Assembly: GCF_000153825.1 (NCBI RefSeq) | Contig: NZ_DS022299.1 | Coordinates: forward strand, 2,411,707 to 2,475,706 | Reading direction: 5' to 3' | Source: Synechococcus sp. RS9916 | GTDB lineage: Bacteria; Cyanobacteriota; Cyanobacteriia; PCC-6307; Cyanobiaceae | Length of the DNA: 64,000 nt | Part shown: piece after piece, positions 35,426-43,893 of the stretch | How positions within the stretch are numbered: the stretch's first letter is position 1 | How the letters are laid out: each line of letters opens with the position of its first letter | Program-made: the position numbers and the translations under genes | The notes under the pieces: model-generated | Database searches by the model: none | What the model was told of the DNA's origin: nothing | What the model saw: the letters and a program-made list of their open reading frames with translations, nothing else

Positions 35426-36617
35426 TGATGCGCGCTTGGGGAATGGTGCCGACCGGCTCGATCCGCACGATCACCGGATCTGCGGTGTCGCTGCGTTGAT
35501 TGGCAATCACCTTCAGTTCGATGCGAGAGGGAGAACGACGCAGCAGCGTGCTGCCGAGTTGGTTCAGGGCATTGGTATCGAACTGCAAGCCTTGCACCAG
35601 CGACCCGCGTCGCTGCGCTTCAGCGAGAGCCGATGCCAGCAGTAGGTTGAGGCGGTTGCGCACGGCTTCGCTGTTGGTTTCATCCCGTTCCAGCGCGGTT
35701 CGGGCCAGCACCGCATCGCGTTGCACCACGGTGGTGTTAGGTCTGACTTCCGGGAAGGCGTAGACCACTTCCTCTCCCAGCAACACATTGGCTGCCGAGC
35801 GGATGTTCACAACCCAGGTTCCCGGCTTTGTGATGGTGGACTCGAGGCGCTGGATGTCATTGCGGGGCACCAACAGGATCTGGCGGTCGGGGGTTTCCCC
35901 AGGGAGCACGCGTTGGTAGGCCTGGAGATTGGCTTCCCGCAGCAATTGGTCGATCACCTGTTTGGCCTGGTTGGGACGATCCAAACGGAGCGTGGCGGTC
36001 GCTAAGGGCTGGCCGCTGCTGAGCACCACATTGCCGAGGCGCAGAGCGAGTCGCTGCTGTTCCAATTCGCGCAGTTCGGCTTCGCCCTTGCTGATGCGTG
36101 ATCGCACGTCGGCCAGCTCGTTCTCTGTGCGCTGGATTTCTGCATCGCGGGCCTGGACATCCCGGCTGAGGCGCTGTCGCTCAGCTTCAAGCCGTTGCCG
36201 TTCTTTCTGCAGGGGCACCAGGGTTTGGCGCAGTGCATCGGCTTTCGCTTTGGCTGTTGTGAGATCCAGGCGGGCCTGCTCACTTTCCCGCTGGGCTTGG
36301 GAGAGAGAGCGGGCTGCTCCGGCCTGGGCTTCACGGCTGCGTTCCAGTTCGCTGCGGCTGATGCGCAATTTCTCTTGAAGCGCATTGAGCTCAAACAGAC
36401 CGACCCGCAGTTGACGACTCACCAGCAGCAGCAATCCCAGCGAGAGCGCTGAAATCAGGCTGCCGGTCAGCACTGTGATCACCACAGCGGTGCTGCGGGG
36501 GCGAAGGCCCAACAGGCTGAGGCGCGCCTTTCCAACGCTGGACCCCAGACGATCGCCCAGGGTGGAGAGGACTCCACCAAGGACAAGCAGGATCAGGATC
36601 AGCAGCCAGCCGGTCAA
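35409..36617 (-). CDS. DUF3084 membrane coiled-coil protein
   Basis: A 402-residue protein: two N-terminal hydrophobic segments (GWLLILILLVLGGVLSTLG and TAVVITVLTGSLISALSLGL), a long heptad-rich helix at about residues 75-200 (for example QAGAARSLSQAQRESEQARL), and a C-terminal alpha/beta domain. It is the cyanobacterial DUF3084 family, function unknown; the layout suggests a membrane-anchored scaffold. The start codon is TTG at 36617, with no ATG nearby that keeps the first membrane segment. Confidence 0.88.
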   Translation of the reverse strand: MTGWLLILILLVLGGVLSTLGDRLGSSVGKARLSLLGLRPRSTAVVITVLTGSLISALSLGLLLLVSRQLRVGLFELNALQEKLRISRSELERSREAQAGAARSLSQAQRESEQARLDLTTAKAKADALRQTLVPLQKERQRLEAERQRLSRDVQARDAEIQRTENELADVRSRISKGEAELRELEQQRLALRLGNVVLSSGQPLATATLRLDRPNQAKQVIDQLLREANLQAYQRVLPGETPDRQILLVPRNDIQRLESTITKPGTWVVNIRSAANVLLGEEVVYAFPEVRPNTTVVQRDAVLARTALERDETNSEAVRNRLNLLLASALAEAQRRGSLVQGLQFDTNALNQLGSTLLRRSPSRIELKVIANQRSDTADPVIVRIEPVGTIPQARINERRN

Positions 36618-36678
36618 CGTCGTTCAGCGGTCGGGAAACGCTCAGGCCAACCGGCGACCATTGTCACCTGAAGATCCC

Positions 36679-37395
36679 TCAGCTGAACTTTTTGGCCAGC
36701 GCGATCGGATCCAACACCGTGATTTTTTTGCGGTCAATCTCCACCAGCCCGGCGTTGCGGAGATCGCCCAGCAGGCGAGTGATGGTGACGCGAGTCGAAC
36801 CGATGGCTTCGGCGATCGCTTGATGGGACAGGCGCAGATCGATGGTGATCCCGCGATCGCCTGGCACGCCGAAATCTCTGCAGAGCACCAGTAGAAAACT
36901 CACCAGTCGCGACGACATGTCGCGGTGGGTGAGGGTCTCGATCATCGTTTCGGTCTGCAGAATCCGGCTGGAGAGGCCCTGCAATAACAGCAACCCCACA
37001 CTCGCGTCCGCTTCGATCGCCTGACGTACGGATGCGGCGGGGGCTGTCAACATCTCCACGCGGGTGAAGGCCACGGAGTGATAGAAGCGATCGGAGCGAT
37101 GGCCGGTCAGCAACGACAGCACACCGAACAGGCTGTTTTCCCGCAGCAGCGCCACGGTGATCTCTTCCCCTGACTCGTAAACCCGCGACAGGCGCACAGC
37201 ACCGCGACGGATCAGGTACACCCGCTCTGCAGGATCTCCAGGGAAGAAGATCGTTTTATTGCGCTCCACCATTTCCGAGGTAGCGCCATCCAGTCCACGG
37301 ATCACATCCAGGAGGGTGCGCTCCTTCTTCTCGGGGGTGTTCACCAGGGTCATCGGTCCCGGTACTGGAGTAACGGTACGGCTGAAGCCGTGCAT
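36679..37395 (-). CDS. ntcA: global nitrogen regulator NtcA
   Basis: The protein has about 238 residues and belongs to the CRP/FNR family. The sensor domain ([60 protein letters not shown]) binds 2-oxoglutarate. The C-terminal helix-turn-helix ([20 protein letters not shown]) recognises GTA-N8-TAC. NtcA activates nitrogen-assimilation genes when ammonium is low. The start is uncertain: ATG 37395 gives a 15-residue variable head, ATG 37353 starts at [10 protein letters not shown] half-matching NtcA-like site at 37448-37461 fits autoregulation. Confidence 0.95.
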   Translation of the reverse strand: MHGFSRTVTPVPGPMTLVNTPEKKERTLLDVIRGLDGATSEMVERNKTIFFPGDPAERVYLIRRGAVRLSRVYESGEEITVALLRENSLFGVLSLLTGHRSDRFYHSVAFTRVEMLTAPAASVRQAIEADASVGLLLLQGLSSRILQTETMIETLTHRDMSSRLVSFLLVLCRDFGVPGDRGITIDLRLSHQAIAEAIGSTRVTITRLLGDLRNAGLVEIDRKKITVLDPIALAKKFS

Positions 37396-37447
37396 GACTC
37401 CCGGCATGGATGGCTTTGCAGGTGACTGGAAGTTACGGATCAGTTCC

Positions 37448-37461
37448 GTAGTGCCGTGTAG
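37448..37461 (-). promoter_or_regulatory. imperfect NtcA-like site upstream of ntcA
   Basis: The minus strand reads CTACACGGCACTAC, that is CTA-N8-TAC against the consensus GTA-N8-TAC; one base differs. It lies 53-66 bases before the chosen ATG and just after the rph stop. NtcA autoregulation is known in other cyanobacteria, which supports the call. Confidence 0.4.
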
Positions 37462-37467
37462 CAACCA

Positions 37468-38235
37468 TCACGAAATCGAGCGATTACGGAGCGCCTGGCG
37501 CTGGCTGTCCATCAACTGCTGCAGGCCTGGTTCAGCCAGATCCAGCAGGCCATTGAGTTCGCTACGGCTGAAGGCTGCTCCCTCGGCAGTGCCCTGGATC
37601 TCCAGCAGATGCTGGTGCTCGTCCATCACCACATTCAGATCCACATCCGCACGGCTGTCTTCGCTGTAGTCCAGATCGAGCAGTGGGGCGCTGTTCACCA
37701 GGCCCACCGAGACGGCGGCCACCTGCTTGGTGATGGGTTGGCGCGTCACCAGTCCCTGCGCCAGCAGTTGGTCGCAGGCGTGCTTCAGCGCGACCCAGGC
37801 CCCTGTGATGGATGCGGTGCGCGTGCCTGCATCGGCTTGGATCACGTCGCAGTCGATCAACAGGGTGTTTTCTCCCAGGGCTTCCATGTCGATGCAGGCC
37901 CGCAGGCTGCGGCCGATCAGCCGCTGGATTTCCTGGGTTCGCCCCGAGAGCTTGAGCAGTTCCCGGTTTTGGCGCTCGGGGGTGGAACCCGGCAACAGGC
38001 GGTATTCGGCACTCAGCCAGCCTTTGCCTTGTCCTTTCCGCCAGCGGGGCACGCCCTCCTGGTGACAGACGCTGCAGAGCACGGCCGTGCGCCCCGTGCG
38101 CACGATCAGGGAGCTTATGGCGAAGCCCATCGGATCCCAGTTGATGGCAAAGGGGCGAAGGTCTGCGGCGCTGCGGCCGTCGTTGCGCTCCTCGCCAGGC
38201 GTTGAGTGGGTGCCGCTGCTGCTGAGGCTGGTCAT
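37468..38235 (-). CDS. rph: ribonuclease PH
   Basis: A 255-residue phosphorolytic 3'-exonuclease that trims tRNA 3' ends. Seen: GRSAADLRPFAINWDPMGFA near residue 20, GWLSAEYRLLPGSTPERQNR near 72, IGRSLRACIDMEALGENTLL near 107, IDCDVIQADAGTRTASITGA near 127. ATG 38235 is chosen because the family begins there. ntcA is downstream on the same strand with a 72-base gap. Confidence 0.94.
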   Translation of the reverse strand: MTSLSSSGTHSTPGEERNDGRSAADLRPFAINWDPMGFAISSLIVRTGRTAVLCSVCHQEGVPRWRKGQGKGWLSAEYRLLPGSTPERQNRELLKLSGRTQEIQRLIGRSLRACIDMEALGENTLLIDCDVIQADAGTRTASITGAWVALKHACDQLLAQGLVTRQPITKQVAAVSVGLVNSAPLLDLDYSEDSRADVDLNVVMDEHQHLLEIQGTAEGAAFSRSELNGLLDLAEPGLQQLMDSQRQALRNRSIS

Positions 38236-38316
38236 GGCGTTGTGGGGCGCAGGCGTGAATGGTCTGAGCCTGGCAGGGGCCGTTTGCCGGTTTCCACAGC
38301 CGCATGGGGAGAGAAG

Positions 38317-38353
38317 GGTGTCGGTCGACACCGTGACACCAGGGATAGTGTCA
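38317..38353. promoter_or_regulatory. two adjacent GTGTC palindromes between rph and the CobO-like gene
   Basis: GGTGTCG-GT-CGACACC (38317-38332) is a 7-bp perfect inverted repeat; right after it, TGACAC-N8-GTGTCA (38334-38353) is a second one with related half sites. Both sit in the 190-base divergent intergenic region. This looks like a double operator for an unknown dimeric regulator. No T-run follows, so it is not a classical terminator. Confidence 0.45.
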
Positions 38354-38425
38354 AAAGGCTTGTGAACTGATCCGGCGGCGCTAGGTTTGAATCCAGCGGG
38401 TCACCCCCGGACGCACGAGCTCTTG

Positions 38426-39034
38426 ATGACAGCAAGCCTCAGCACCAGTCACCGTCCCGGCGAGGTCCGCAGCGCAGATCACCGGACACTGGAGCGTGCA
38501 GGTCTGCATCCTCTGCCTCAGCTGCCAGCTCGCCCTCCCCTGCATCTGGTGTCTCCAGAGGGGCAGCTGCAGGTGCATACCGCTCCCTATCGGGGCAGCT
38601 TTGCTTCCGTTTTGAGCCAGGCCCTGCGTGCTGCAGGTCTCGGCAGCCGGGTGATGGTGGTGCAGTTTCTCAAGGGAGGGGTGGCTCAGGGGCCTGATCG
38701 CCGCCTCACCCTTTGTGGCCGGCTCCAGTGGTTGCGGCCTGATGTTGCTTGCTGTCTGGCCGAGCCCGCTTCGGAACAGGAGCCAGACACCCTGGCTGCA
38801 GTTCAGGCCCTCTGGGCTGAGTGCCGTTCCCAGCTCCTGAATGGTGAGCTGGATCAGCTGGTGATGGATGAACTTGGGCTCGCTGTGGCCCTTGGCTACC
38901 TCGATGAGCAGGACGTGCGCAGCACCCTGGAGCAGCGGCCAGGATCGATGGATGTGATTGTCACGGGGCCTGCCATCCCAGACTCTCTGATGGACATGGC
39001 TGACCAAGTCACCGAATTGCGCCGGGGTTTCTAA
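38426..39034 (+). CDS. CobO/BtuR-like protein with a lost Walker A loop
   Basis: A 202-residue protein that follows the cob(I)alamin adenosyltransferase (CobO/BtuR) pattern: ALRAAGLGSRVMVVQFLKGG near residue 66, LDQLVMDELGLAVALGYLDE near 141, VIVTGPAIPDSLMDMADQVT near 180. However, where active CobO has a GxGKGKT phosphate loop this one has APYRGSFASVL (53-63), with no Lys or Thr at the key positions. ATP binding by the normal mode therefore looks lost, so catalysis is doubtful. ATG 38426 is chosen over a longer frame from 38387. Its stop TAA shares the A of the dcd ATG. Confidence 0.75.
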   Translation: MTASLSTSHRPGEVRSADHRTLERAGLHPLPQLPARPPLHLVSPEGQLQVHTAPYRGSFASVLSQALRAAGLGSRVMVVQFLKGGVAQGPDRRLTLCGRLQWLRPDVACCLAEPASEQEPDTLAAVQALWAECRSQLLNGELDQLVMDELGLAVALGYLDEQDVRSTLEQRPGSMDVIVTGPAIPDSLMDMADQVTELRRGF

Positions 39035-39627
39035 TGCTCAAGAACGACCGCTGGATCACCGAGCAGGCCAATGCCGGAATGCTGGAGCCGTTCCAGTCGG
39101 GACTGGTGCGTCACCTTGATCCTGAGCAGCGGCAGCATCCTGTTCTCAGTTTTGGTTGCTCGTCGTATGGGTACGACCTGCGCCTGTCACCCCAGGAATT
39201 CCTGATCTTTAAGCACGTGCCCGGCACGGTGATGAATCCCAAGCGATTCAATCCCGCCAACCTCGAGCCCACCGAGCTGCATCGCGACGAAGACGGCGAC
39301 TACTTCATCCTTCCGGCCCATTCCTATGGCCTCGGTGTGGCCCTGGAAAAAATGAAGGTGCCGCCCAACATCACGGTGATCTGTCTCGGCAAGAGCACCT
39401 ATGCCCGTCTCGGCATCATTGTGAATACAACGCCTGCTGAAGCCAGCTGGGAGGGGCATCTCACCCTGGAGTTCAGTAACAGCTCCGGTGCTGACTGCCG
39501 CATCTATGCCAACGAAGGCATCTGTCAGTTGCTGTTTTTTGAGGGTGATCCCTGCGACACCACTTACAGCGACCGTCAAGGCAAATACCAGCATCAGCCC
39601 GAACGGGTGACCCTGGCTCGGGTTTAA
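39034..39627 (+). CDS. dcd: dCTP deaminase
   Basis: A 197-residue trimeric enzyme converting dCTP to dUTP, the first step to dTMP. Seen: LSFGCSSYGYDLRLSPQEF near residue 36, HSYGLGVALEKMKVPPNITV near 96, and GKSTYARLGIIVNTTPAEAS followed by WEGHLTLEFSN near 120-150 (catalytic Glu region). It is a standard bacterial Dcd and not a phage dUTPase. It is coupled to the CobO-like gene and convergent with thyX, the other dTMP gene. Confidence 0.95.
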   Translation: MLKNDRWITEQANAGMLEPFQSGLVRHLDPEQRQHPVLSFGCSSYGYDLRLSPQEFLIFKHVPGTVMNPKRFNPANLEPTELHRDEDGDYFILPAHSYGLGVALEKMKVPPNITVICLGKSTYARLGIIVNTTPAEASWEGHLTLEFSNSSGADCRIYANEGICQLLFFEGDPCDTTYSDRQGKYQHQPERVTLARV

Positions 39628-39657
39628 CGCAACCTCGGCAAACCAATCGGATCGATT

Positions 39658-39680
39658 CGCTTGGCTCAGGGAGCCAAGCG
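39658..39680. terminator. hairpin at the dcd/thyX convergent junction
   Basis: CGCTTGGCTC-AGG-GAGCCAAGCG is a perfect 10-bp stem with a three-base loop. It overlaps the thyX stop codon. There is no long T-run on either side, so it is a weak or factor-assisted terminator rather than a classical one. Confidence 0.55.
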
Positions 39681-40391
39681 CGCTTTGTGCAACCTGGTTT
39701 TTTCATACCAAGCAGCGAATTCAGGCGCCCAGCTCTGCAGGTGGGGCCACATCAGGTCGCATAACTCGCGAATTTCCTGCTGGGCATCGAGCTTGGCCCG
39801 CAGATCCATGAAGTGCAGAAAGGCCCGCAGGCTGAAGCTCACCACGAAATGCTGGCGATAGTCGAAGGGAAGAATGCCTCGGGCATGCTCTTCTGCGAAG
39901 CCGGCATTGAGCAGGTCGCGGTAGCGCTCCGCTGCCTGCTGACAATGGGCGAGATCCTGTTGGCGTAGTTCTTCGCTGTAGAGATATTTCTTGCCCTGGC
40001 GATCGCTGTAGGTGCCCACGGGGCGCAGGTAGAAGACCTCTTCAAGAGGCAATTCACCGTTGGCTGCGCGGCAGATCCGCTCGCCCGTGTAGCGCATCGA
40101 CTGCACATCGAAGCTCACCCCCACGCGGTGGGTGCGGGCTTGCTGCATCACGGAATGGGGAAACCAGCCCACGTTGAGAACGATCTGGGCGTGCTCGAGC
40201 GGCCCGTAATGGCCTCGCTCACCGGCGAGGAGGCGCTTGACGCAGATCTCGCCTGCCTTGGTTTCATCAGGCCATTGCTCACGGTCCCCCGCGACGAATC
40301 CCTCGCTGTAGTCCTGATGCATGCCGGCATACACGCACTGCTGGGGGTTGGGTGTGGCGGCAATCAGGTCGACCCGGAAGCGGGGATCCAT
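39666..40391 (-). CDS. thyX: FAD-dependent thymidylate synthase
   Basis: A 241-residue flavoenzyme that methylates dUMP to dTMP. Seen: GHYGPLEHAQIVLNVGWFPH near residue 60, the ThyX region VMQQARTHRVGVSFDVQSMR followed by YTG near 80-100 (it reads RTHR-x7-S, close to the RHRx7S motif but not identical), and a C-terminal FSLRAFLHFMDLRAKLDAQQ. Use of ThyX and not ThyA is common in this group. It is convergent with dcd. Confidence 0.93.
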   Translation of the reverse strand: MDPRFRVDLIAATPNPQQCVYAGMHQDYSEGFVAGDREQWPDETKAGEICVKRLLAGERGHYGPLEHAQIVLNVGWFPHSVMQQARTHRVGVSFDVQSMRYTGERICRAANGELPLEEVFYLRPVGTYSDRQGKKYLYSEELRQQDLAHCQQAAERYRDLLNAGFAEEHARGILPFDYRQHFVVSFSLRAFLHFMDLRAKLDAQQEIRELCDLMWPHLQSWAPEFAAWYEKTRLHKARLAP

Positions 40392-40442
40392 GGCGTTGCG
40401 ACGTGTGGGTTGACGGGTGTGGGCTGATCATGCCCGGATCCT

Positions 40443-41003
40443 TCAGCCGTGGCTGCGCGGACCGGCACTGGTTGGCGTGGCTGTAGCAATGCCATCGCCG
40501 TCTTCGAGACGGCTGACGCTGCCGATGCCGGCGAATTGAGGCAAGGGCGTATTGGCAATCAGGGCCGTGCTCAGGGCTTCCAGTTGTTGGGGTGTGCGCA
40601 CGCCGAGGGAGCGACCGCGCAGGCTGCCATCGGCAGCGAACAGATTCAGTTGCGGGATGCCGTTGACCTCATAACGGTCAATCAGGTCTTGCCACTGGGG
40701 GTTGTCGATGTTGACCAGCACCACATCCATCTGGCCGTTGGTGCGGCGTTCGGTTTCGAGCATGGCGGGGGCCATCTCCCGGCAGGCTTCACACCAGTCG
40801 GCATAGAACTCGAGCATGGTGGGTTTCTGATTGCTCAGGGCGACTTCTGGGGCCAGAGAGCGCCGGGCCAATTGGTCCATCGGTGATTCAGCCGATAGGC
40901 CATTGCGCAGCAGGAAGAGCACCACCGCCAACACCAGCGCCGTCACCACCAACAGGCCTTTCTGGAGCCCGCTGAGACTGCTGGAGGCACTGTTTGCAGG
41001 CAT
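40443..41003 (-). CDS. membrane-anchored thioredoxin-like protein (TxlA/HCF164 type)
   Basis: A 186-residue protein: one N-terminal membrane anchor (LLVVTALVLAVVLFLL) then a thioredoxin domain with FYADWCEACREMAPAMLETE (active site WCEAC, near residue 70), VVLVNIDNPQWQDLIDRYEV and NGIPQLNLFAADG with the cis-Pro. This layout matches TxlA and chloroplast HCF164, which pass reductant to the lumen side for cytochrome c/b6f assembly. ATG 41003 is chosen because the residues before it are not conserved-looking. Confidence 0.87.
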   Translation of the reverse strand: MPANSASSSLSGLQKGLLVVTALVLAVVLFLLRNGLSAESPMDQLARRSLAPEVALSNQKPTMLEFYADWCEACREMAPAMLETERRTNGQMDVVLVNIDNPQWQDLIDRYEVNGIPQLNLFAADGSLRGRSLGVRTPQQLEALSTALIANTPLPQFAGIGSVSRLEDGDGIATATPTSAGPRSHG

Positions 41004-41098
41004 GCCGCAGATCAAAGATGAGTCGTCACTCTGGCAGGCCTGCACGGCTGGCGTTGCTAGCGTTTTTTTAGGCACTACTGCTGCTGCAACTGCTGCTG

Positions 41099-41596
41099 AT
41101 GCCGCTGCTGAGATTTCTGTTGTTGCCTTTCCGCGCGCCGTTGGTGCTGCTGCTGTTTGCGGTGGCCACGGTGATGGGGAACCACTGGACGGTGTTTCAG
41201 CAGCAGCTGTTGCAGAGCAATGGCCTTGATGCGCCTGTGTTCTGGACCGTTGAGGTGTTGCAGGCCCTGGTGGTGGTGGTGGTCTGCACCATGCCGGATC
41301 TGTTGCTGCGTCAGATCTCGATGCTGATGGCCTCGAGTCGGGTGTTCAGCCTGGTGGTGACGCTGCTGTTGGTGATCACCAGCGGCCTCTATTTGCTTCA
41401 GCTGAAGCTGCTGGCGGATGTGTTGATCCTGGCGTCGGCAGTGCTGTTGGCTCGGCTTGATCTCACACGCATCCGGGTGGTGCCTTCGCCACAGGTGATG
41501 GCGTTCTGGATGGCTGTGATTGTGTTGGCTGGGATCTGGCTTGGCCACAACCTGCCGATTCCCCTGCTGATGCAGCCGGCATCCGTTCCGATCTGA
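41099..41596 (+). CDS. small polytopic membrane protein, unknown function
   Basis: A 165-residue protein with about five hydrophobic stretches (RFLLLPFRAPLVLLLFAVAT, VEVLQALVVVVVCTMPDLLL, FSLVVTLLLVITSGLYLLQL, LADVLILASAVLLARLDL and VMAFWMAVIVLAGIWLGHNL). No family is recognised. It starts 95 bases from the divergent thioredoxin-like gene. The antisense reading is glutamine/histidine-rich and not believable. Confidence 0.78.
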   Translation: MPLLRFLLLPFRAPLVLLLFAVATVMGNHWTVFQQQLLQSNGLDAPVFWTVEVLQALVVVVVCTMPDLLLRQISMLMASSRVFSLVVTLLLVITSGLYLLQLKLLADVLILASAVLLARLDLTRIRVVPSPQVMAFWMAVIVLAGIWLGHNLPIPLLMQPASVPI

Positions 41597-41610
41597 TCCC
41601 GAAGGATCAG
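41593..41610. terminator. hairpin after the 165-residue membrane protein gene
   Basis: CTGATCC-CGAA-GGATCAG forms a 7-bp stem with a tetraloop, overlapping the stop codon of the plus-strand gene, in a 30-base convergent gap. There is no T-run, so termination strength is doubtful. Confidence 0.4.
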
Positions 41611-41626
41611 TCGCCGACGACATCAC

Positions 41627-43663
41627 TCAGCCGGAGCAGGGTGCTTCTTCGGCGTGGAGGTAGGCCCAGAGATTCCCGAGCACTTTTTTGGTGTAGATCC
41701 GCGTCTCGGGGTAAGGAATCCGTTCGGCCCAGAGCTCAGGGTCCTGCTGCAGTTCTGGTGTGCGCCAACCGCCAGCTGCACCGGGGCCGGCGTTGTAGCT
41801 CGCCACCGTGAGCCAGGGATTGCCATCCCATTGCCTCAGCAACTGCTGGAGATAGAGGGCTCCCAGTTGGGTGTTGATGTCAGGGTTGGTGATCTCTGTT
41901 GCGCTGAGGGGGTGGCCCGCCACTTCGGCAGCGGTGGCAGGCATCAGCTGCATCAGTCCCTGCGCACCCACCGGAGATTGCACTCCTGGGGAGTAGCGCG
42001 ATTCCTGTTTGGCGATCGCCCGCAGAAGGGCTTCATGCACCACCGCCTCGTCGCTGGCCGATGTGAACGCGTCCCCGAACGGCCTTGGGTGCTGCTGCTG
42101 ATGCAGCGCAAAGCGGGTGCTGCAGGCTTCACCCACCAGCCGCAGACTGCTGCGCCATAGGGAATCGAGTCCGCGCCAGGCATTGCCTGTTGCCAACAGC
42201 AGCTGACCGTCGGTGATGCGTTCCGTCGGGCTGGGCTCTGCCGTCAGGCGGTCGGGATTGAGAGGTGCTTGCTGGCGGCTGTGCCACGTCTCGCGCGCGT
42301 CTTGGACCATCCCCAGTCGCCAGAGCTGGTCGACGACGGGATCGCCGCTGTTGAGAGGTTGCCAACTCGATGGTGGTGGGGGCAGTGGAGTGGCTTGCGC
42401 CAGTGGGGGCAGGGTGGATTCCCCCAGCCGAACGGCAGCGCGCCAGCTGTAGTAACCGGGTGGGTGTTGGGTCAGCAGCGCCCGCCATTGGTTCTCAGCA
42501 TCCTGTGGCCGGCCCTGTTTGGCTGCGCTGAAACCGTGCCAGAACCGTTGTCGTGCTGCCAGTGGCTCAGGCAGCGTGTCGTGGGGGAGTGCCGCGAGCC
42601 AGGTCTCTGCCTCAGCCCAGCGGCCCGCCAGCAGATCAGCGCGGGCCAGATCCCACTGCAGCTGCCAGCTGGCGGGATGATCGGGCCAGCGGTTGAACAC
42701 GCTGGCGGCCGTGCGCTGACCCAGCCGCACCTGGGCGGCTGCCACATCGGCGGAGTGCTTGCGCAGGGGTTCGGGCAGCTGGGCCAGCAAGGCCTGATCG
42801 GGCTGGAGAGGTTCGCTGAGCAGTCGCGCGGCCTCCAATGTGGTGCCGCTGACGGGTGGGTTGGCCGTGCGGGCCATGCGCACCAGCACTGTTTCCCCCA
42901 GGTGCCGTTGGGCTGCGTCGCCCCGCAGCAAGGAACGGCCGATGGCGACGGCTGTGGCCGGAGCTGGCGGTGCAGCCTGTAGGCAGTCGAGTCCCCTCTG
43001 CCCATCCCCGAGACGGGCGAGGGCCAGCGCCAGGTGCTGACGGTGAGTGGTGCTTGTGCTGGCTGTGGGCGCGCAGGCGGCCCGGATCACCGCAACTGCC
43101 CCTGGATGGGCGGCGCCCCAGCGGGCCAGGTGCATGGCCTGTTGCGCGTGCACGGCCTTCTCAAGAGTGGCCGGATGGGCTGGATGGTGTTTCAGCAGCC
43201 AGCGTTGGAGTGCGCTGTTTTCGCTGGAGAGTTGATAAGCAGCATCAGCGCTGAGTGGGTGGTGTGGGAATCGGGCGAGCAAGGCTCGCCAATGGCCATC
43301 AGCACTCTGCGCCTCACCCAGTTGGTCAGCTGTGCGGGCTTGCTGCACCAGCACTGCTGCTGCCACCTGCGCCTGCCCCCAGGCTTGACCCTGCAGCAGT
43401 CGCTGTCGCCGCCCAGGGGAGTCGCGGTCGCTGGCGGCCAGCAGCAAGGCGGCGTCGCGCCGCTCGGATGGGTCCCAACTCCAGCGGTAACGCCTCCAAA
43501 GTTCGGCCGGAGTGGCGGCTGGCGTCAGGGGTGGCTGCTTCCACTGCTGCAGCCACCGTTGGGCGACCACGATGATTCCCAGGCTGCCGATCACTGTCCC
43601 GGTGAGCAGCAGCAGTCCGCGGGAAGGACGCACAGGCAAGCCGTAGGCAAAGACTGCTGTCAT
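41627..43663 (-). CDS. lytic transglycosylase (Slt70-like)
   Basis: A 678-residue murein hydrolase: an N-terminal membrane anchor or signal (RGLLLLTGTVIGSLGIIVVA), a long alpha-superhelical region with TPR-like repeats, and a C-terminal SLT domain with LLRAIAKQESRYSPGVQSPV (catalytic Glu), GAQGLMQLMPATAAEVAG, TNPDINTQLGALYLQQLLRQ, and AGPGAAGGW. It cleaves glycan strands to 1,6-anhydro products for growth or recycling. ATG 43663 is chosen because the frame upstream has no features. It is divergent from the 67-residue gene by 26 bases. Confidence 0.9.
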   Translation of the reverse strand: MTAVFAYGLPVRPSRGLLLLTGTVIGSLGIIVVAQRWLQQWKQPPLTPAATPAELWRRYRWSWDPSERRDAALLLAASDRDSPGRRQRLLQGQAWGQAQVAAAVLVQQARTADQLGEAQSADGHWRALLARFPHHPLSADAAYQLSSENSALQRWLLKHHPAHPATLEKAVHAQQAMHLARWGAAHPGAVAVIRAACAPTASTSTTHRQHLALALARLGDGQRGLDCLQAAPPAPATAVAIGRSLLRGDAAQRHLGETVLVRMARTANPPVSGTTLEAARLLSEPLQPDQALLAQLPEPLRKHSADVAAAQVRLGQRTAASVFNRWPDHPASWQLQWDLARADLLAGRWAEAETWLAALPHDTLPEPLAARQRFWHGFSAAKQGRPQDAENQWRALLTQHPPGYYSWRAAVRLGESTLPPLAQATPLPPPPSSWQPLNSGDPVVDQLWRLGMVQDARETWHSRQQAPLNPDRLTAEPSPTERITDGQLLLATGNAWRGLDSLWRSSLRLVGEACSTRFALHQQQHPRPFGDAFTSASDEAVVHEALLRAIAKQESRYSPGVQSPVGAQGLMQLMPATAAEVAGHPLSATEITNPDINTQLGALYLQQLLRQWDGNPWLTVASYNAGPGAAGGWRTPELQQDPELWAERIPYPETRIYTKKVLGNLWAYLHAEEAPCSG

Positions 43664-43689
43664 TCTGTTGGGCGGCCAGCAGCATCGGT

Positions 43690-43893
43690 ATGGCGAGACT
43701 GAAGCGAGCAGGAGGTCCTGGTCAGATGCAGCAACGTCGCTGCGGCCTCTCCTGGCTTGTGTTGCTGTTGGTCTGGGGGTGTCGCTGGCTTTGGCCGTTG
43801 GTCTGGCTGCCGGGCTGGGTGGTGGTGCTAATCGCCATCTGGGCCGTCCTGGAGTTGGTCGCACTGCTGCTGGCTCCGCGGCGCTGGAGCTGA
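43690..43893 (+). CDS. small hydrophobic protein, unknown function
   Basis: A 67-residue protein: a basic head (ARLKRAGGPGQMQQRRCG) and two hydrophobic stretches rich in tryptophan (LSWLVLLLVWGCRWLWPLVW and GWVVVLIAIWAVLELVALLL). No family is recognised. Its stop lies inside the first unit of the 15-bp tandem repeat that follows. It may be a real membrane peptide, but no independent evidence exists. Confidence 0.5.
   Translation: MARLKRAGGPGQMQQRRCGLSWLVLLLVWGCRWLWPLVWLPGWVVVLIAIWAVLELVALLLAPRRWS

Noticed and set aside
41075-41626. Glutamine/histidine-rich minus frame of 183 codons
   Set aside because: Antisense to a hydrophobic plus gene; Leu/Val codons read backwards give Gln/His, so it is an artefact.
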